A stretch of DNA of 64,000 nt from Pseudoramibacter faecis (GCF_036289405.1 NZ_JAYFFI010000004.1:57737-121736); one strand, 5' to 3'; positions 53,655-63,063 are shown, counted from the first letter of the stretch. Notes: generated by a model not told the origin, from the letters alone. Program-made: numbers and translations.

Positions 53655-53790
53655 GATTATCCACAGCGAATATCAATTATTGCAACCATATTAAAAATAA
53701 TTTCTGTATGTCCTTTTGAAAACCTTTTACTTCAGCTTGAAGTTATGGTATTCTTTTTTCAATATTTATAATTTTATGGGAGAAACCATT

Positions 53791-54981
53791 ATGATTGACA
53801 ACGCTACTCAAAAATTTATTCAAGCTTCAGCCGAAGTTACCTATGTGCCTGATATTCCAGCGGATACAAAACTTCATTATCAAAAAATTCCACTGACACA
53901 AATCGCTGCTCTCGGCACCGCTTTTTCGCCACTCATCACTTCTTTCCAAGCAGCACGGCAGGCAGTCGGCAATGCCGCAATTGGTGGAGAAGGGCTTTAT
54001 CGTGTCACTTTTAATGGGAAAGCCGGTGCCTTGGCTCGTGCAAAAGACGGCAGTGGCTTTTTGGGTAACGTAATCAATCCCGGCCATGGTGTCAATGGGT
54101 TGGCCAGGTTAAAACCTGCCGCCACTTCAAACGTATTTCCGATGGTTTATAATCCTACCATGCTTTTTATGGGACTTGCACTTATCAGCATTGATCAAAA
54201 ATTAAATGCTATTCAGGAAACACAACGAGAAATCTTGGATTATTTGCGCGGACTTCAAGTCGCACAAATTCAAACAGACTTAGATAATCTCAACAGCATA
54301 TTAACCGGCTATCGCTACAATTGGCAAAGTGAAAAATTCATCACCACCAAATTGATTGTCGTCCAAGACGTCAAAAGAGATGCCAAGAAAAATATAGCTT
54401 TTTATCGCAATCAAATCCAAACGCTTAATGACAAAAAACAATGGTTGCATTTCAATCGGGATTTAGATGAACGATCCTCAAAATTGCAGGAATGCTTCAA
54501 ATACTACCGCATGGTCATGTATCTTTATGCCTTTTCCGCTTTTGTCGAAACGCTCTTATTAGAAAATTTTGATGCAGGCTATTTGAATCATATTGTTGAC
54601 AATATTCAATCGTATGAAAAACAATACGGTGAAGATTATGAAAAATGTTACACTAAACTGGAATCTTATGCCAATTCTTCCGTTGAATCCTCTTTCCTTT
54701 CTGGCGCAGCCCACTTCAATAAAAAAGCAGCTAAAATGATTGCTAAAAATACTTTTTTCAATCAAGGTCCCATAGACGAAATGTTGGCTTCTGTCGGTGA
54801 ACAACTCGATCAATTAGGGAAGGATAATACAATAAAAACCATGACTTCTTTTCAAAATAATCATAATAAAGATGTCGAAATATTTGTCGATAAACTCCAA
54901 ACCCTCAATGTCCTACATAATCAACCAACAACTTTACTTTTTGATGATAAGAATGTTTATATCGATGATTCACAAAAATGA
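53791..54981 (+). CDS. AT-rich orphan protein, 396 residues
   Basis: I do not recognise a family. The start at 53791 follows GGGAG. Residues 1-110 are mixed with TYVPDIPADTKLHYQKIPL and a small-residue, glycine-rich stretch. Residues 114-140 are hydrophobic (MVYNPTMLFMGLALISI). Residues 140-260 are strongly helical and probably coiled coil, and the rest is helical with many Lys, Asn and Tyr residues. Base composition and codon use are far more AT-rich than in the neighbours, so recent transfer is likely. It sits alone between a dead xpt gene and a terminator. The layout (hydrophobic hairpin plus helical bundle) would be compatible with a membrane-active or phage/element-encoded protein, but that is a guess. 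Confidence 0.6.
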   Translation: MIDNATQKFIQASAEVTYVPDIPADTKLHYQKIPLTQIAALGTAFSPLITSFQAARQAVGNAAIGGEGLYRVTFNGKAGALARAKDGSGFLGNVINPGHGVNGLARLKPAATSNVFPMVYNPTMLFMGLALISIDQKLNAIQETQREILDYLRGLQVAQIQTDLDNLNSILTGYRYNWQSEKFITTKLIVVQDVKRDAKKNIAFYRNQIQTLNDKKQWLHFNRDLDERSSKLQECFKYYRMVMYLYAFSAFVETLLLENFDAGYLNHIVDNIQSYEKQYGEDYEKCYTKLESYANSSVESSFLSGAAHFNKKAAKMIAKNTFFNQGPIDEMLASVGEQLDQLGKDNTIKTMTSFQNNHNKDVEIFVDKLQTLNVLHNQPTTLLFDDKNVYIDDSQK

Positions 54982-55035
54982 AAAAAATTAAATATCTGTC
55001 AAATCATTTCAAGCAATATGTTTTATATCTTATAC

Positions 55036-55069
55036 AAAAAAGCCGGACATAATGTCCGGCTTTTTTACG
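55036..55069. terminator. Bidirectional terminator
   Basis: Arms AAAAAAGCCGGACAT and ATGTCCGGCTTTTTT, between the convergent AT-rich gene and the amidase gene. Confidence 0.88.
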
Positions 55070-55113
55070 CGCTTCCCCGTTCAAACCATCGCTATCCTTC
55101 TTTTCTCATCGAC

Positions 55114-56742
55114 TTAGGGATTCTCCTTGAAATATGCATCCAGCCCGTCGGCAATTCCTTTCACCATCTTGGCTTGATAGGCGCTTGTCTGCATGAGCCG
55201 ATCCTCTCGGAGATTGGTCATGTAGCCCACTTCAATGAGGGTCGTTGGCACCTTGGCCCAATTATTGCCCGTCATATTATCTTCCTCGGTAACCCCGCCA
55301 TTCTTCGCCCCCGTCGTCCGGCAATAAGCATTCAGTAATATTTGCGACAACGCCCTCGATCGTTGGTAGGTTGCCGCCGTATAGGGATTGCGCCGTGTGA
55401 TGCAAATGGTCATCGCCCCGCTGGGCGAAGAACTGAACGAGCCATTGGCATGCAGGCGGATAAAGGCTGCCGCATGGGCATTATTCGCAATCTGTGCTCT
55501 CTGCGCGCAGCTGATCGCCACCCGATTGTTGTCCCGCGTCAGAATCACACGATAGCCGCGATTTTCCAGTTCCGGTTTGAGTTTATTGGCCAAATTCATC
55601 ATGAACGCGTATTCCATGACGCCGGTGGCTCTCCCCCGAGTCCCAATGGTATCTTTGGCTTTGCGCGTTTTAGAGCCGGGGCCAATCGGCTCCGTTCCCG
55701 ACGGCATCACGGCCGAATGTCCCGGATCAAGCACAACAATTTTTTTCGCTTTTCTAAAAGCGCCGGTACTGCTCCCCGGTGCGGGACTGTTCTTGGGCAA
55801 AAACTTAATCTGGATAGCCTCCAGTCTAAAGGCAAAACCCTCGGTGCCTGCGCTGCCGCCGTTTTTGGCCCAGCCCATCCAGCCAAAATGCTGGGCGTGC
55901 ACGCGGTAATACACATCATATTTCGCCGCCATCTCTCCACGCAAATGAACGGCGATCGCCTCAAGCTGCAGACCGCGGCCGCTGGTTCCGGCCATGGCCC
56001 CGTCCGATTGCAGCCCCTGCCAGCCAATATTCTGAACATGCACCCGGTACCCAATGCCCGTTCCCAAACGCGACTTGATCCGGATGGCCTCCATGCGTTT
56101 GGCTTGTCCGGAAGTCCCGGCCGTGGCCCCGTCGATCTGCCAGCCCTGCCAGCCGATATTTTGCACATGCGTTTGATATGACACCAGAGGTTCGCGGAAG
56201 GCATTCGCCGTGTCTCCCGGCGCCGGTTCTCCACTGGAAACCATCCTGATCTGAATCGCCTCCAAACGATAACTGTAGCCTGCCGTCCCTGCACTCTCTC
56301 CATTTTTCGCCCAGCCGAGCCACCCGAAATTTTGAGCGTGAACGCGATAATAGATATTGTATTTCTGCTGCAAACCACCGGTCAGCCTGATCTGAATCGC
56401 TTCGAGCCGCAGGGCACGCCCGCTTGTACCGCTCATGCTGCCCGCCGGTGTCCAGCCGGATTCCCATCCCATGTTTTGAATATGGGTGCGGTATTCGACC
56501 CTGCCGGCCGCCTCTCCCGTCGTCTCGATCCAAATGCCTTCAAGGCGTTTGCTTTCTCCGACAGTTCCCGACGTCTCGCCGTCCTGCCGCCATCCCTGGT
56601 CGCCCGTATTTTGAATATGCGTGCGGTAGCGCACGCCAACCGGACCGCCGGCCGCAAAAGCCGAAGGCATCACAACCCCAAACACGCTGAGCATCATCAA
56701 AAACAATGTTCCCATCAGCACCTTTGCCCATTGTTGTTTCAT
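55114..56742 (-). CDS. N-acetylmuramoyl-L-alanine amidase with six ChW repeats
   Basis: A 542-residue exported cell-wall hydrolase. The signal peptide is residues 1-32 (MKQQWAKVLMG... to the AFAAG site). Six clostridial hydrophobic-W repeats follow (about 35-315), each with a YRTHIQN / GW / SGTSG / LEAIQI pattern. Repeats 1-3 and 4-6 form two similar triplets, each closed by a Pro/Ser-rich linker ending in AFR. The Amidase_3 domain follows, with the zinc ligands in VVLDPGHSAV near residue 340, the Glu/His set in MEYAFMMNLANKL and RLHANGS, and the catalytic Glu in TLIEVGYMTN near the end. It cleaves the amide between MurNAc and L-Ala. Start at 56742 after GGGAGG; monocistronic. Confidence 0.93.
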   Translation of the reverse strand: MKQQWAKVLMGTLFLMMLSVFGVVMPSAFAAGGPVGVRYRTHIQNTGDQGWRQDGETSGTVGESKRLEGIWIETTGEAAGRVEYRTHIQNMGWESGWTPAGSMSGTSGRALRLEAIQIRLTGGLQQKYNIYYRVHAQNFGWLGWAKNGESAGTAGYSYRLEAIQIRMVSSGEPAPGDTANAFREPLVSYQTHVQNIGWQGWQIDGATAGTSGQAKRMEAIRIKSRLGTGIGYRVHVQNIGWQGLQSDGAMAGTSGRGLQLEAIAVHLRGEMAAKYDVYYRVHAQHFGWMGWAKNGGSAGTEGFAFRLEAIQIKFLPKNSPAPGSSTGAFRKAKKIVVLDPGHSAVMPSGTEPIGPGSKTRKAKDTIGTRGRATGVMEYAFMMNLANKLKPELENRGYRVILTRDNNRVAISCAQRAQIANNAHAAAFIRLHANGSFSSSPSGAMTICITRRNPYTAATYQRSRALSQILLNAYCRTTGAKNGGVTEEDNMTGNNWAKVPTTLIEVGYMTNLREDRLMQTSAYQAKMVKGIADGLDAYFKENP

Positions 56743-56829
56743 CTTCAACCTCCCGGAAATCGTTCCATCTCCTTCTCTAATTATTATAAAAAATCGGCGC
56801 CGCATTCTCAAGACGTTTTCATTTTTAAT

Positions 56830-57792
56830 TTAAATCGTCGGCCGCCGTTCGCTCTGAAGCTGCCGAATCCCCATCGCCGCTCCGCCGAGAAGGGCAAACC
56901 CCGCCGCCACCTCGAGCGGATAAAGCCGCAGAACAGATGCGGGAAGCAAAAACGGCAGCAAGGCCACGGCCCCCGCCGGAGGAAAATAAAGCCGCGCCCG
57001 GCGGGCAACCATGAGCACTAAAAACAGCGCCGCTCCGGCGGCTACCCACCCCGGCAGACCGCCAGCAATCATAAAAACCGTACGGCAGCCGGCGCCCAGC
57101 ACAGCGCAAATCGCCACGACCGCCCAACACACGGCCATCCGCGCGCCTGCCGGGCTCTCCGGATCGGCAATTTCGGCCGCGCCCACGATAAGCGGCGGCG
57201 CGATGAGCATCGACGCGTGCAGCCGTCGGCCGATGATGCCCAAAAGGATCACGGCCATCAAAATGCCCCCGAAACGCGGCCATTGACGCCGCGCATCATA
57301 ATGCCACAGCCTCTGCATCAGCGGTCTGCGCATCCCCGCTTTTTCAAAACACCATTGCCCCAACGCCACCAGTAAGACCAGCGCCGTCACCGAAAGCGGA
57401 TACACCCAGGTGCGCACGCCCAGCAATATCGGCAGGATCCCCGCCGAAAACGCCGGATAAAAGGTAACGTGCAGGGCGAGCAGCAGCCCGGCGATCGCCC
57501 CGAAGGCCAAAGCGACATTCGCCAGCATCGGCAGCGGTGAAAACCGCACCAACAGAATCCCCAGGATGCTCACCACCGCCATCAGGGCGCATTGTTTTTT
57601 GCGTCCGACGATCCAGGGCTGGCTCGCCGCCACCCAACCGCCGATGGTCAGCGCGGCGATCTCCGGAAAGATCACCTCCGGCTGGCGAAGGGCCTCTGCC
57701 GCGGCCACCATCCCGGCAACAACGGCCACTGCCATCACATCCGTCTGCCAATAATGGCGAATCCATTGTCCTTCCGGTATTGCTTTGCGCAT
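56830..57792 (-). CDS. Polytopic membrane protein
   Basis: A 320-residue protein with roughly nine to ten hydrophobic helices in two similar sets (residues 18-145 and 175-310), separated by a basic cytoplasmic loop. Short motifs such as PEIAALTIGGWVAASQPWIV and GGWVAA/PGWVAAGAAL repeat between the halves. The family is not recognised with certainty; the two-half build with short hydrophilic loops suggests a small-molecule transporter. Start follows GGAGGAG. It is divergent from uppP, and there is no evidence for an operon. Confidence 0.6.
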   Translation of the reverse strand: MRKAIPEGQWIRHYWQTDVMAVAVVAGMVAAAEALRQPEVIFPEIAALTIGGWVAASQPWIVGRKKQCALMAVVSILGILLVRFSPLPMLANVALAFGAIAGLLLALHVTFYPAFSAGILPILLGVRTWVYPLSVTALVLLVALGQWCFEKAGMRRPLMQRLWHYDARRQWPRFGGILMAVILLGIIGRRLHASMLIAPPLIVGAAEIADPESPAGARMAVCWAVVAICAVLGAGCRTVFMIAGGLPGWVAAGAALFLVLMVARRARLYFPPAGAVALLPFLLPASVLRLYPLEVAAGFALLGGAAMGIRQLQSERRPTI

Positions 57793-57861
57793 TGTCTGTC
57801 TCCTCCAATCGTCCGGCTTTCTTACTTTTAACTGAATGCAGCCGAGGCCGCACCGCTTTTA

Positions 57862-57870
57862 TGCTATAAT
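57862..57870 (+). promoter_or_regulatory. Extended -10 promoter of uppP
   Basis: TGCTATAAT, identical to the element before the pyruvate-kinase-like gene, here giving a leader of about 25 bases with GAAAGGA as ribosome binding site. Confidence 0.65.
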
Positions 57871-57901
57871 AAAGGCATTCATTTTTTGAAAGGATCTTTT
57901 T

Positions 57902-58741
57902 ATGCTCAACATCATTAAATCCATTATCTTCGGCATCGTGGAGGGGATCACAGAATGGCTGCCCATCTCCAGCACCGGTCACATGATTTTGCTCAACGCC
58001 ATCTGCAAGCTCAATGTCCGCCCGTCTTTCCTCGCCATGTATCTGGTGGTGATCCAGCTGGGCGCCATTCTCGCCGTGGTCGTCCTTTACTGGCGAAAGC
58101 TCTGGCCGCTGCGCCGCCGGCGCACCACGAGGGACCCGGAGGGTCAGCTGGTCGTCGATCGGGAAACCATCACCATGTGGCTGAAGATTATCGTCGCGAC
58201 CATTCCCGCCGCGGTGATCGGCGTGCCCTTCGACGATTTCTTTGAATCCCTTTTTTATAATTACTGGACCGTCGCCGCAATGCTGATCCTCTTCGGGATC
58301 GCGTTCATCCTCATCGAAAATCGCAACCGCGGCGCAAGACCGGCCAAAACCGATATTGCTGAGTTCACCTATCGCGACGCCATTATCATCGGACTCTTCC
58401 AGCTCATCGCCGCCGTCTTTCCTGGGACGTCCCGCTCCGGCGCAACCATCGTCGGTGCCCTGCTCATCGGCATCTCCCGCACTGCCGCCGCAGAGTTCAC
58501 GTTCTTTCTGGCTATTCCGGCGATGTTTGGCGGCTCGCTGATCAAGCTGCTCAAGTTCCATCACTTTGCCAGCGGCGAACTGGGCATCCTGCTCATTGGC
58601 ATGATCGTGGCCTTTGCCGTTTCGATTTTCGCCATCCGATTCCTGATGCAATACATCAAGCAGCACGACTTCAAGGCTTTCGGCTGGTATCGCATCGTGC
58701 TGGGGATCATTGTCCTCGGCTTCTTCTTAATCGCCGGATAA
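57902..58741 (+). CDS. uppP: Undecaprenyl-diphosphatase (bacitracin resistance)
   Basis: A 279-residue integral membrane phosphatase that recycles undecaprenyl pyrophosphate to the monophosphate for cell-wall synthesis. The two active-site regions are visible: GIVEGITEWLPISSTGHM near residue 12 (Glu/Ser/His) and VFPGTSRSGATI near residue 175 (PGxSRSG). About eight membrane helices are present. A basic insertion, RKLWPLRRRRTTRD, lies in the first cytoplasmic loop. Monocistronic with own promoter and terminator. Length is typical. Confidence 0.96.
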   Translation: MLNIIKSIIFGIVEGITEWLPISSTGHMILLNAICKLNVRPSFLAMYLVVIQLGAILAVVVLYWRKLWPLRRRRTTRDPEGQLVVDRETITMWLKIIVATIPAAVIGVPFDDFFESLFYNYWTVAAMLILFGIAFILIENRNRGARPAKTDIAEFTYRDAIIIGLFQLIAAVFPGTSRSGATIVGALLIGISRTAAAEFTFFLAIPAMFGGSLIKLLKFHHFASGELGILLIGMIVAFAVSIFAIRFLMQYIKQHDFKAFGWYRIVLGIIVLGFFLIAG

Positions 58742-58766
58742 GCTATCTTTCATTTTAACATTTTTT

Positions 58767-58793
58767 AAGCGCGGCTTCGGCCGTGTTTTTTAT
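58767..58793 (+). terminator. Terminator of uppP
   Basis: Arms GCGCGGC / GCCGTGT around TTCG followed by a T-run. Confidence 0.8.
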
Positions 58794-58855
58794 TTTCGCT
58801 AAAAAATATTCACCTTCCCGTCCGCCGTGAAGGGCTTCGGCACAAATGCCTCACA

Positions 58856-58882
58856 CAAAAACGCACCCGAAGGCGCGTTTTA
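58856..58882 (-). terminator. Terminator of the surface protein gene
   Basis: Minus-strand hairpin AAAACGCGCC / GGTGCGTTTT, with a TTCG-type loop and T-rich flank. Confidence 0.75.
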
Positions 58883-58895
58883 TTAGTGTATGGTT

Positions 58896-60284
58896 TTACT
58901 TTGTGCAACGTCGTTTATTCGCCGCAATGATTAACGCGAGCACAGCCAGGGATGAAATCCCAAGTCCCGTGTAAAAAGGTATTTCGGATGCGTCTCCGGT
59001 GCCCGGTCCTTGATCGGCTAAACGCTTGGTTATCGGTTTTCTTGTCGTCCCCGCATTTGAACGGACCTTCTTCCACTGCGCAAACAAAACCGTATCCTCG
59101 TTTAATGTAAGAGAATTCCCAGGCCGATAATCCGTCCCGCTGCCGTCGGCTTTGGTATTCCAGCCCGTGAAGCGGTAACCGTCTCGTTTAAACCCATTCG
59201 CTGCAACTTGAAGCCCTTTGCCCATGAGCCCCTTAATGGTCTCCATATTGCCGGATCCGCCATTGGCGTTATATGCCAGTTTGGCTTGACGGGCGACCGT
59301 CAGCGATATCCCGTTCGCATTAACCGCGTCCTGCCCGCCGTCAAGCTGTGTCGCATACCAATTCATTCTGACCGGAACCCCAGCGCTGTAACTCAGTCCG
59401 CAGCTCATATAGCACGACGATTCCGTGGTCTGACTTCCCATGCTGCCCTTGATCGTCATCTGCTTGATGGCCTTGTTATCATTGACCTTCACCCCTGGAA
59501 TTTCCAGTGTATAAATATCCGGCATGCCGGTCACCACGGCATACAGACAGCCGAAATTAAACTGGGAGACATCACCATAGGATTGGCCCTTATAATTTTT
59601 CGGCGTTTGAAGGTCCATGGTGATGGTGATCTTTTTCTGATCGCCGCTCAATTCCGCCTTGCTCACCTTGAAAACATAGCCCGACAGGTCATAGTCCTTC
59701 ACATCGGTATTGTCGATATGAACCGATGCGTTTTTATTCACCGCGGCCGATCCGAAATTATCCCGCAGCTGCAGATTTTTTAAGCTGTTCGCCAGTTCCT
59801 TCCCAGATACATCAATGCCATCCGGGATGGTTACCTCGGCGACAAGCTGGCTCTTTAGATTTTTTATGCCGACAACATCCAAGCCGCCATTGCCCATATA
59901 GTTCAAATATGTCTTTACAGCCGTATCGTTTGAAATTTCCTGCTTAATGCTTTCCAAATTCTTCTTAATGCCGCTCACATCCAGCTTTAAGCCAAGGGTG
60001 TATGTGCCGTCGGCCGCTACCGGATAAACGGCATTGCTTTCCGTATCGTAGCTGCCGTCAGCCTCTTTAATGAGGATATCCCCCTTAATCACATTCTGGG
60101 GCTTGTTATATTTCTCAAAAATGGCCGTCATCTTCATATAAGCATTCAATTTAAGCAGCTGCTCCTGCCAGCCCGCCGCCCTAACCGGCTGCATCCCGGA
60201 AGAAGCCGCAAGGCCTATCAGCATTGCCAAAACAATGGCCATGGCCGCGACCATTGCTCCTATCCGTTTCTCCAATTTTATCAT
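58896..60284 (-). CDS. Cell-surface protein with InlB-type repeat and sorting-like C-terminus
   Basis: A 462-residue exported protein. The signal peptide is residues 1-37 (basic start, long hydrophobic core, MQPVRAAGW). A beta-rich ectodomain covers about 40-330, with a CYMSCG cysteine pair. A Listeria-Bacteroides (Flg_new/InlB B) repeat follows near 335-405 (LAYNANGGSGNMETIKGLMG, GYRFTGWNTKADGSG, VLFAQWKK). The C-terminus reads DQGPGTGDAS, a hydrophobic helix and KRRCTK, which is the layout of a sortase signal with GPGTG in place of LPXTG. Start at the ATG 60284 (a TTG precedes it). Probably an adhesin or wall-linked protein. Confidence 0.8.
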   Translation of the reverse strand: MIKLEKRIGAMVAAMAIVLAMLIGLAASSGMQPVRAAGWQEQLLKLNAYMKMTAIFEKYNKPQNVIKGDILIKEADGSYDTESNAVYPVAADGTYTLGLKLDVSGIKKNLESIKQEISNDTAVKTYLNYMGNGGLDVVGIKNLKSQLVAEVTIPDGIDVSGKELANSLKNLQLRDNFGSAAVNKNASVHIDNTDVKDYDLSGYVFKVSKAELSGDQKKITITMDLQTPKNYKGQSYGDVSQFNFGCLYAVVTGMPDIYTLEIPGVKVNDNKAIKQMTIKGSMGSQTTESSCYMSCGLSYSAGVPVRMNWYATQLDGGQDAVNANGISLTVARQAKLAYNANGGSGNMETIKGLMGKGLQVAANGFKRDGYRFTGWNTKADGSGTDYRPGNSLTLNEDTVLFAQWKKVRSNAGTTRKPITKRLADQGPGTGDASEIPFYTGLGISSLAVLALIIAANKRRCTK

Positions 60285-60289
60285 CAAAA

Positions 60290-60665
60290 CACCTCTAATC
60301 TTTTTTTAAGATTATTTTAACATACACTTGAACACAATGCACGATTTAAAATCTATCATTTTTATGCCGCTTCCTGCATTTTTCAGCTGCCAGCGCCGGA
60401 TCTTTCCAAAATATATCGCATGATTATTTCATACGCAATCGTCGCCCATATTTTCGGAATACGATGGCATCGCAAACTGTAAAATAAAATCTGATTTTCG
60501 ATTGCCAAAGCATGCAATCAGCCGCGTCGCATTTGTTTGAATCCTGACCATCCCTGTTCGCCGCCACGCATCGATGACCGGCTTCACCATCACCGACATC
60601 CAAGCATAAAACAAGACTTCCCGCCGCCGTAATGGCCGCGAGAAGCCTTGGTGCGTCCTGGTCTG
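60290..60665. other. Intergenic stretch with weak ORF only
   Basis: Contains the promoter of the surface-protein gene. A 61-codon minus-strand frame (60429-60614) has no convincing ribosome binding site or family similarity; I see no supported gene here. Confidence 0.4.
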
Positions 60666-61109
60666 TTATTGCCGATGTTTTAACTGCGAAAGGTACTCAT
60701 CAAACTGAACGCGTCTTTCGGCATCCGCGATATGATCCGGATTCGGCATATGGCCAACCAGATAATTTAAAAGAGAATCCCTGGATGCATACGCAAATCG
60801 GCCATCTGCATAACACCATTTGCAATGGCCCTCGTTAAAACTGCCGTCCGGCTCTTTGCTGATCACGCCGTCTTCGGACAACGGCATTCCGCAGCACTGA
60901 CAAACGAGCTGTCTCGGACTGTCGAGCAGCGTATTGATCGATACATCCAATGCTTTCGACAATAGCTTAAGCGTTTCCGTGTTCGGCTGTGTTTCCCCGG
61001 TCTCCCAGCGGCTGACAGCCTGCCGGGTGACCATCACGCGCTCTGCCAGCTGATCCTGCGTCAGCTGATGCTTCTCCCGCAGATTTCTGAGGATCTCTTT
61101 GATTTCCAT
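60666..61109 (-). CDS. XRE-family regulator with C-terminal zinc-ribbon domain
   Basis: A 147-residue protein. Residues 5-60 are a Cro/CI helix-turn-helix (LTQDQLAERVMVTRQAVSRW). Residues 70-147 are a zinc-binding domain with CQCCGMPLSE and GHCKWCYADGRF, found in a group of putative zinc-ribbon proteins in Firmicutes. The start is fixed by AAAGGAG before the ATG at 61109; the longer frame to 61178 has none. It may respond to metal or redox state. It is one of several small regulators in the accessory end of the window, without an obvious operon partner. Confidence 0.85.
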   Translation of the reverse strand: MEIKEILRNLREKHQLTQDQLAERVMVTRQAVSRWETGETQPNTETLKLLSKALDVSINTLLDSPRQLVCQCCGMPLSEDGVISKEPDGSFNEGHCKWCYADGRFAYASRDSLLNYLVGHMPNPDHIADAERRVQFDEYLSQLKHRQ

Positions 61110-61358
61110 AAAGCGGCTCCTTTCAGAATACATGGATATATTTCTATTATGATTTCCCCACGACGCCAAAACAAGCAACCGGCTGTTGCGGTCTCATTGC
61201 TTCTGCGCCATTATGCGCAAGCCTTCTGTCCGCTTTGGCCATCGTGGCTGGTGACGGTACGATCATCGCAGTGCCGCCGCTCCTTTGATCATCAAGGATT
61301 TATTCTCCCACCGTCATCCGATAAGCGCCATCACCCAGATCATCCCTGCCTGATGCCA

Positions 61359-61590
61359 TCACGCCCGATGTGCCGTAATCATCGCATAGCTGCTTGCATT
61401 CACCGTGATCATGCAGCCGTCGCCATGGACATACCAGTTTTTGCCCCGCTTCCCGATAACCGCCGAGCATCTTTGACCGGCACCGGGCGGCGGCATCTAT
61501 TTCCGGAAGCCCGAGATTTTTTATGATGCGCATTGCGCCCATCCTTGTCGTGTGCAGTTTATCTATATTTTTGATCAAAACGTTATCCAT
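61359..61590 (-). pseudogene. DUF3781 protein, frameshifted
   Basis: Starts at ATG 61590 (MDNVLIKNIDKLHTTRMG), typical of DUF3781. Near 61465 the frame breaks; the adjacent frame continues the family pattern as SAVIGKRGKNWYV and CMITVNASSYAMITAHRA with TGA at 61359-61361. One indel explains everything. The function of the family is unknown. Confidence 0.75.
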
Positions 61591-61798
61591 CACTCAAAGC
61601 CATCCTCTATTCCTCGGTCTTCTCGCTCACGATCTTAACCCCCGATATTCTCATACGTTTTTACGGCACCGTTGACTTTCTAAATGGCAAGAGAGAACTG
61701 TGAAGCCTCTCATTTTGCCTGCTTTGCACCGAACCATCAAAAACAGGTCAAGACACTTTTTTGATGTGCAGCTTGTCCGACCGGCATTCTTATCCATA

Positions 61799-62500
61799 TC
61801 AGCGTTTTTGTATCTCATAGGATTCGTCGCCATCGTTCGGGTTATGCCGTATGACATTGTAAAAGGGCGTCTTATAGATAATCACTTCTTTAACTTTTTC
61901 GTTCCAGCTTCCGGCAATATATTCCCTTTCATAGCAGAATCTCGGAGGCTGATGATAAGACACAACCCCTACGTAATCCGTCAAAAGAAAACCCGCCGCC
62001 AGAAAAACGGCGATTCCCGCCAGACAAAGCACTCTTTTCCCGAAGCCTTTGACGATTCTCTTTAAGAGCATACCGGCACCTGCCAATAGCAGTCCTCCTC
62101 CGAGTACGGCATAAATACTGCCCCAGCTGCTGTCGCGCGGAAAAACCGCCAATGCAGACACGATGACCGAGAGGCCGAAGATGCTCAGCATCGCGCCGAT
62201 CGTCACACCTTTTTTCACGTTTACTTCCTGTTTGCCATATTCGGCCATTTTTACGGCTGTTTCTTTCGCTTCTTCATGCATCTTCTCGCTTTTCCTTTCT
62301 CCCTCTACGATTTCCGGAATGCTCACTTCATAAAACGCCGCAAGTTCCGCCAGAATGCTGAGGTCCGGCATATTGACCCCGTTTTCCCAGCGTGACACCG
62401 TTCTGGACGAAACATGAAACTGTTCTGCCGCCTGTTCCTGCGTCATATTTCGGCCATTGCGCAGCGCTTTCAGAAATAAGCCAATTTTCTGTTGATCCAT
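61799..62500 (-). CDS. XRE-family regulator with C-terminal membrane domain
   Basis: A 233-residue protein. Residues 8-62 hold the helix-turn-helix (NMTQEQAAEQFHVSSRTVSRW), followed by a charged linker and then four hydrophobic segments (about 100-200) such as GVTIGAMLSIFGLSVIVSAL and VLCLAGIAVFLAAGFLL. The extracytoplasmic C-terminus contains FCYEREYIAGSW. It is probably a membrane-tethered regulator or sensor. The ATG at 62500 is spaced six bases from AAAAGGAGG; the frame upstream to 62632 is not supported. Confidence 0.83.
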   Translation of the reverse strand: MDQQKIGLFLKALRNGRNMTQEQAAEQFHVSSRTVSRWENGVNMPDLSILAELAAFYEVSIPEIVEGERKSEKMHEEAKETAVKMAEYGKQEVNVKKGVTIGAMLSIFGLSVIVSALAVFPRDSSWGSIYAVLGGGLLLAGAGMLLKRIVKGFGKRVLCLAGIAVFLAAGFLLTDYVGVVSYHQPPRFCYEREYIAGSWNEKVKEVIIYKTPFYNVIRHNPNDGDESYEIQKR

Positions 62501-62710
62501 TCCCATCCTCCTTTTGCGGTCAGTATACGGCAGCGCGGGGCGAAAGGACACGACAAAAAGCGAGAAATTGCCGTATTGAGCGCGCCGGACAAATCTGTCC
62601 GCACAAAATAAACAAAACCATACTGCTGTCACGTTGCCTCTTTGGATCAGCGCGTCAAAATTGGGGGGGCAGCGTCATACTTTTTCCACGACGCCTTCAC
62701 GCCTCGGGGC

Positions 62711-62962
62711 CTATTGAACTCTGCGTTTGATCTCGGCCAGCACGCGTTTCCCTTCATCATATTCCTCATAAATCGGACTGTGTGCAGACTTTTCAAAAAC
62801 AAAAATTCCCTTTTGCGGCGCCGCAATCAAATCATGGCATGCCTGCTGCAGGGAAGCACAGCAGGTGCAGTCATATTTGCCGACAATAAAAAGCACGGGG
62901 ACGTCTATCTTCTCAGCACAATGCTTCGTGTTGCCTGTTCCACTCAGATATATCCCGATCAT
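62711..62962 (-). pseudogene. Chimeric remnant: flavodoxin-like start joined to alpha/beta-hydrolase end
   Basis: The minus-strand frame begins MIGIYLSGTGNTKHC, the FMN-phosphate loop of EFR1-type flavodoxin-like proteins, then within a few residues becomes KIDVPVLFIVGKYDCTC and FEKSAHSPIYEE, the C-terminal Asp/His part of an alpha/beta hydrolase (proline-iminopeptidase-like). Neither fold is complete. A deletion joining two genes is the simplest reading. AAGGATG precedes the ATG at 62962. Confidence 0.65.
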
Positions 62963-63063
62963 TGATTGCCCATCCTTTCTCACGGCAGCGGCGCTTCCAT
63001 CAGCGTCTTCAACATGATCATAGGCGGAAGGCCGCCATTAGCTGAACCTATCCGTCTGTGGTT

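Noticed and set aside
57344..58666. 440-codon minus-strand frame
   Set aside because: Antisense to uppP and out of frame with the membrane protein gene; composition is that of a shadow frame.
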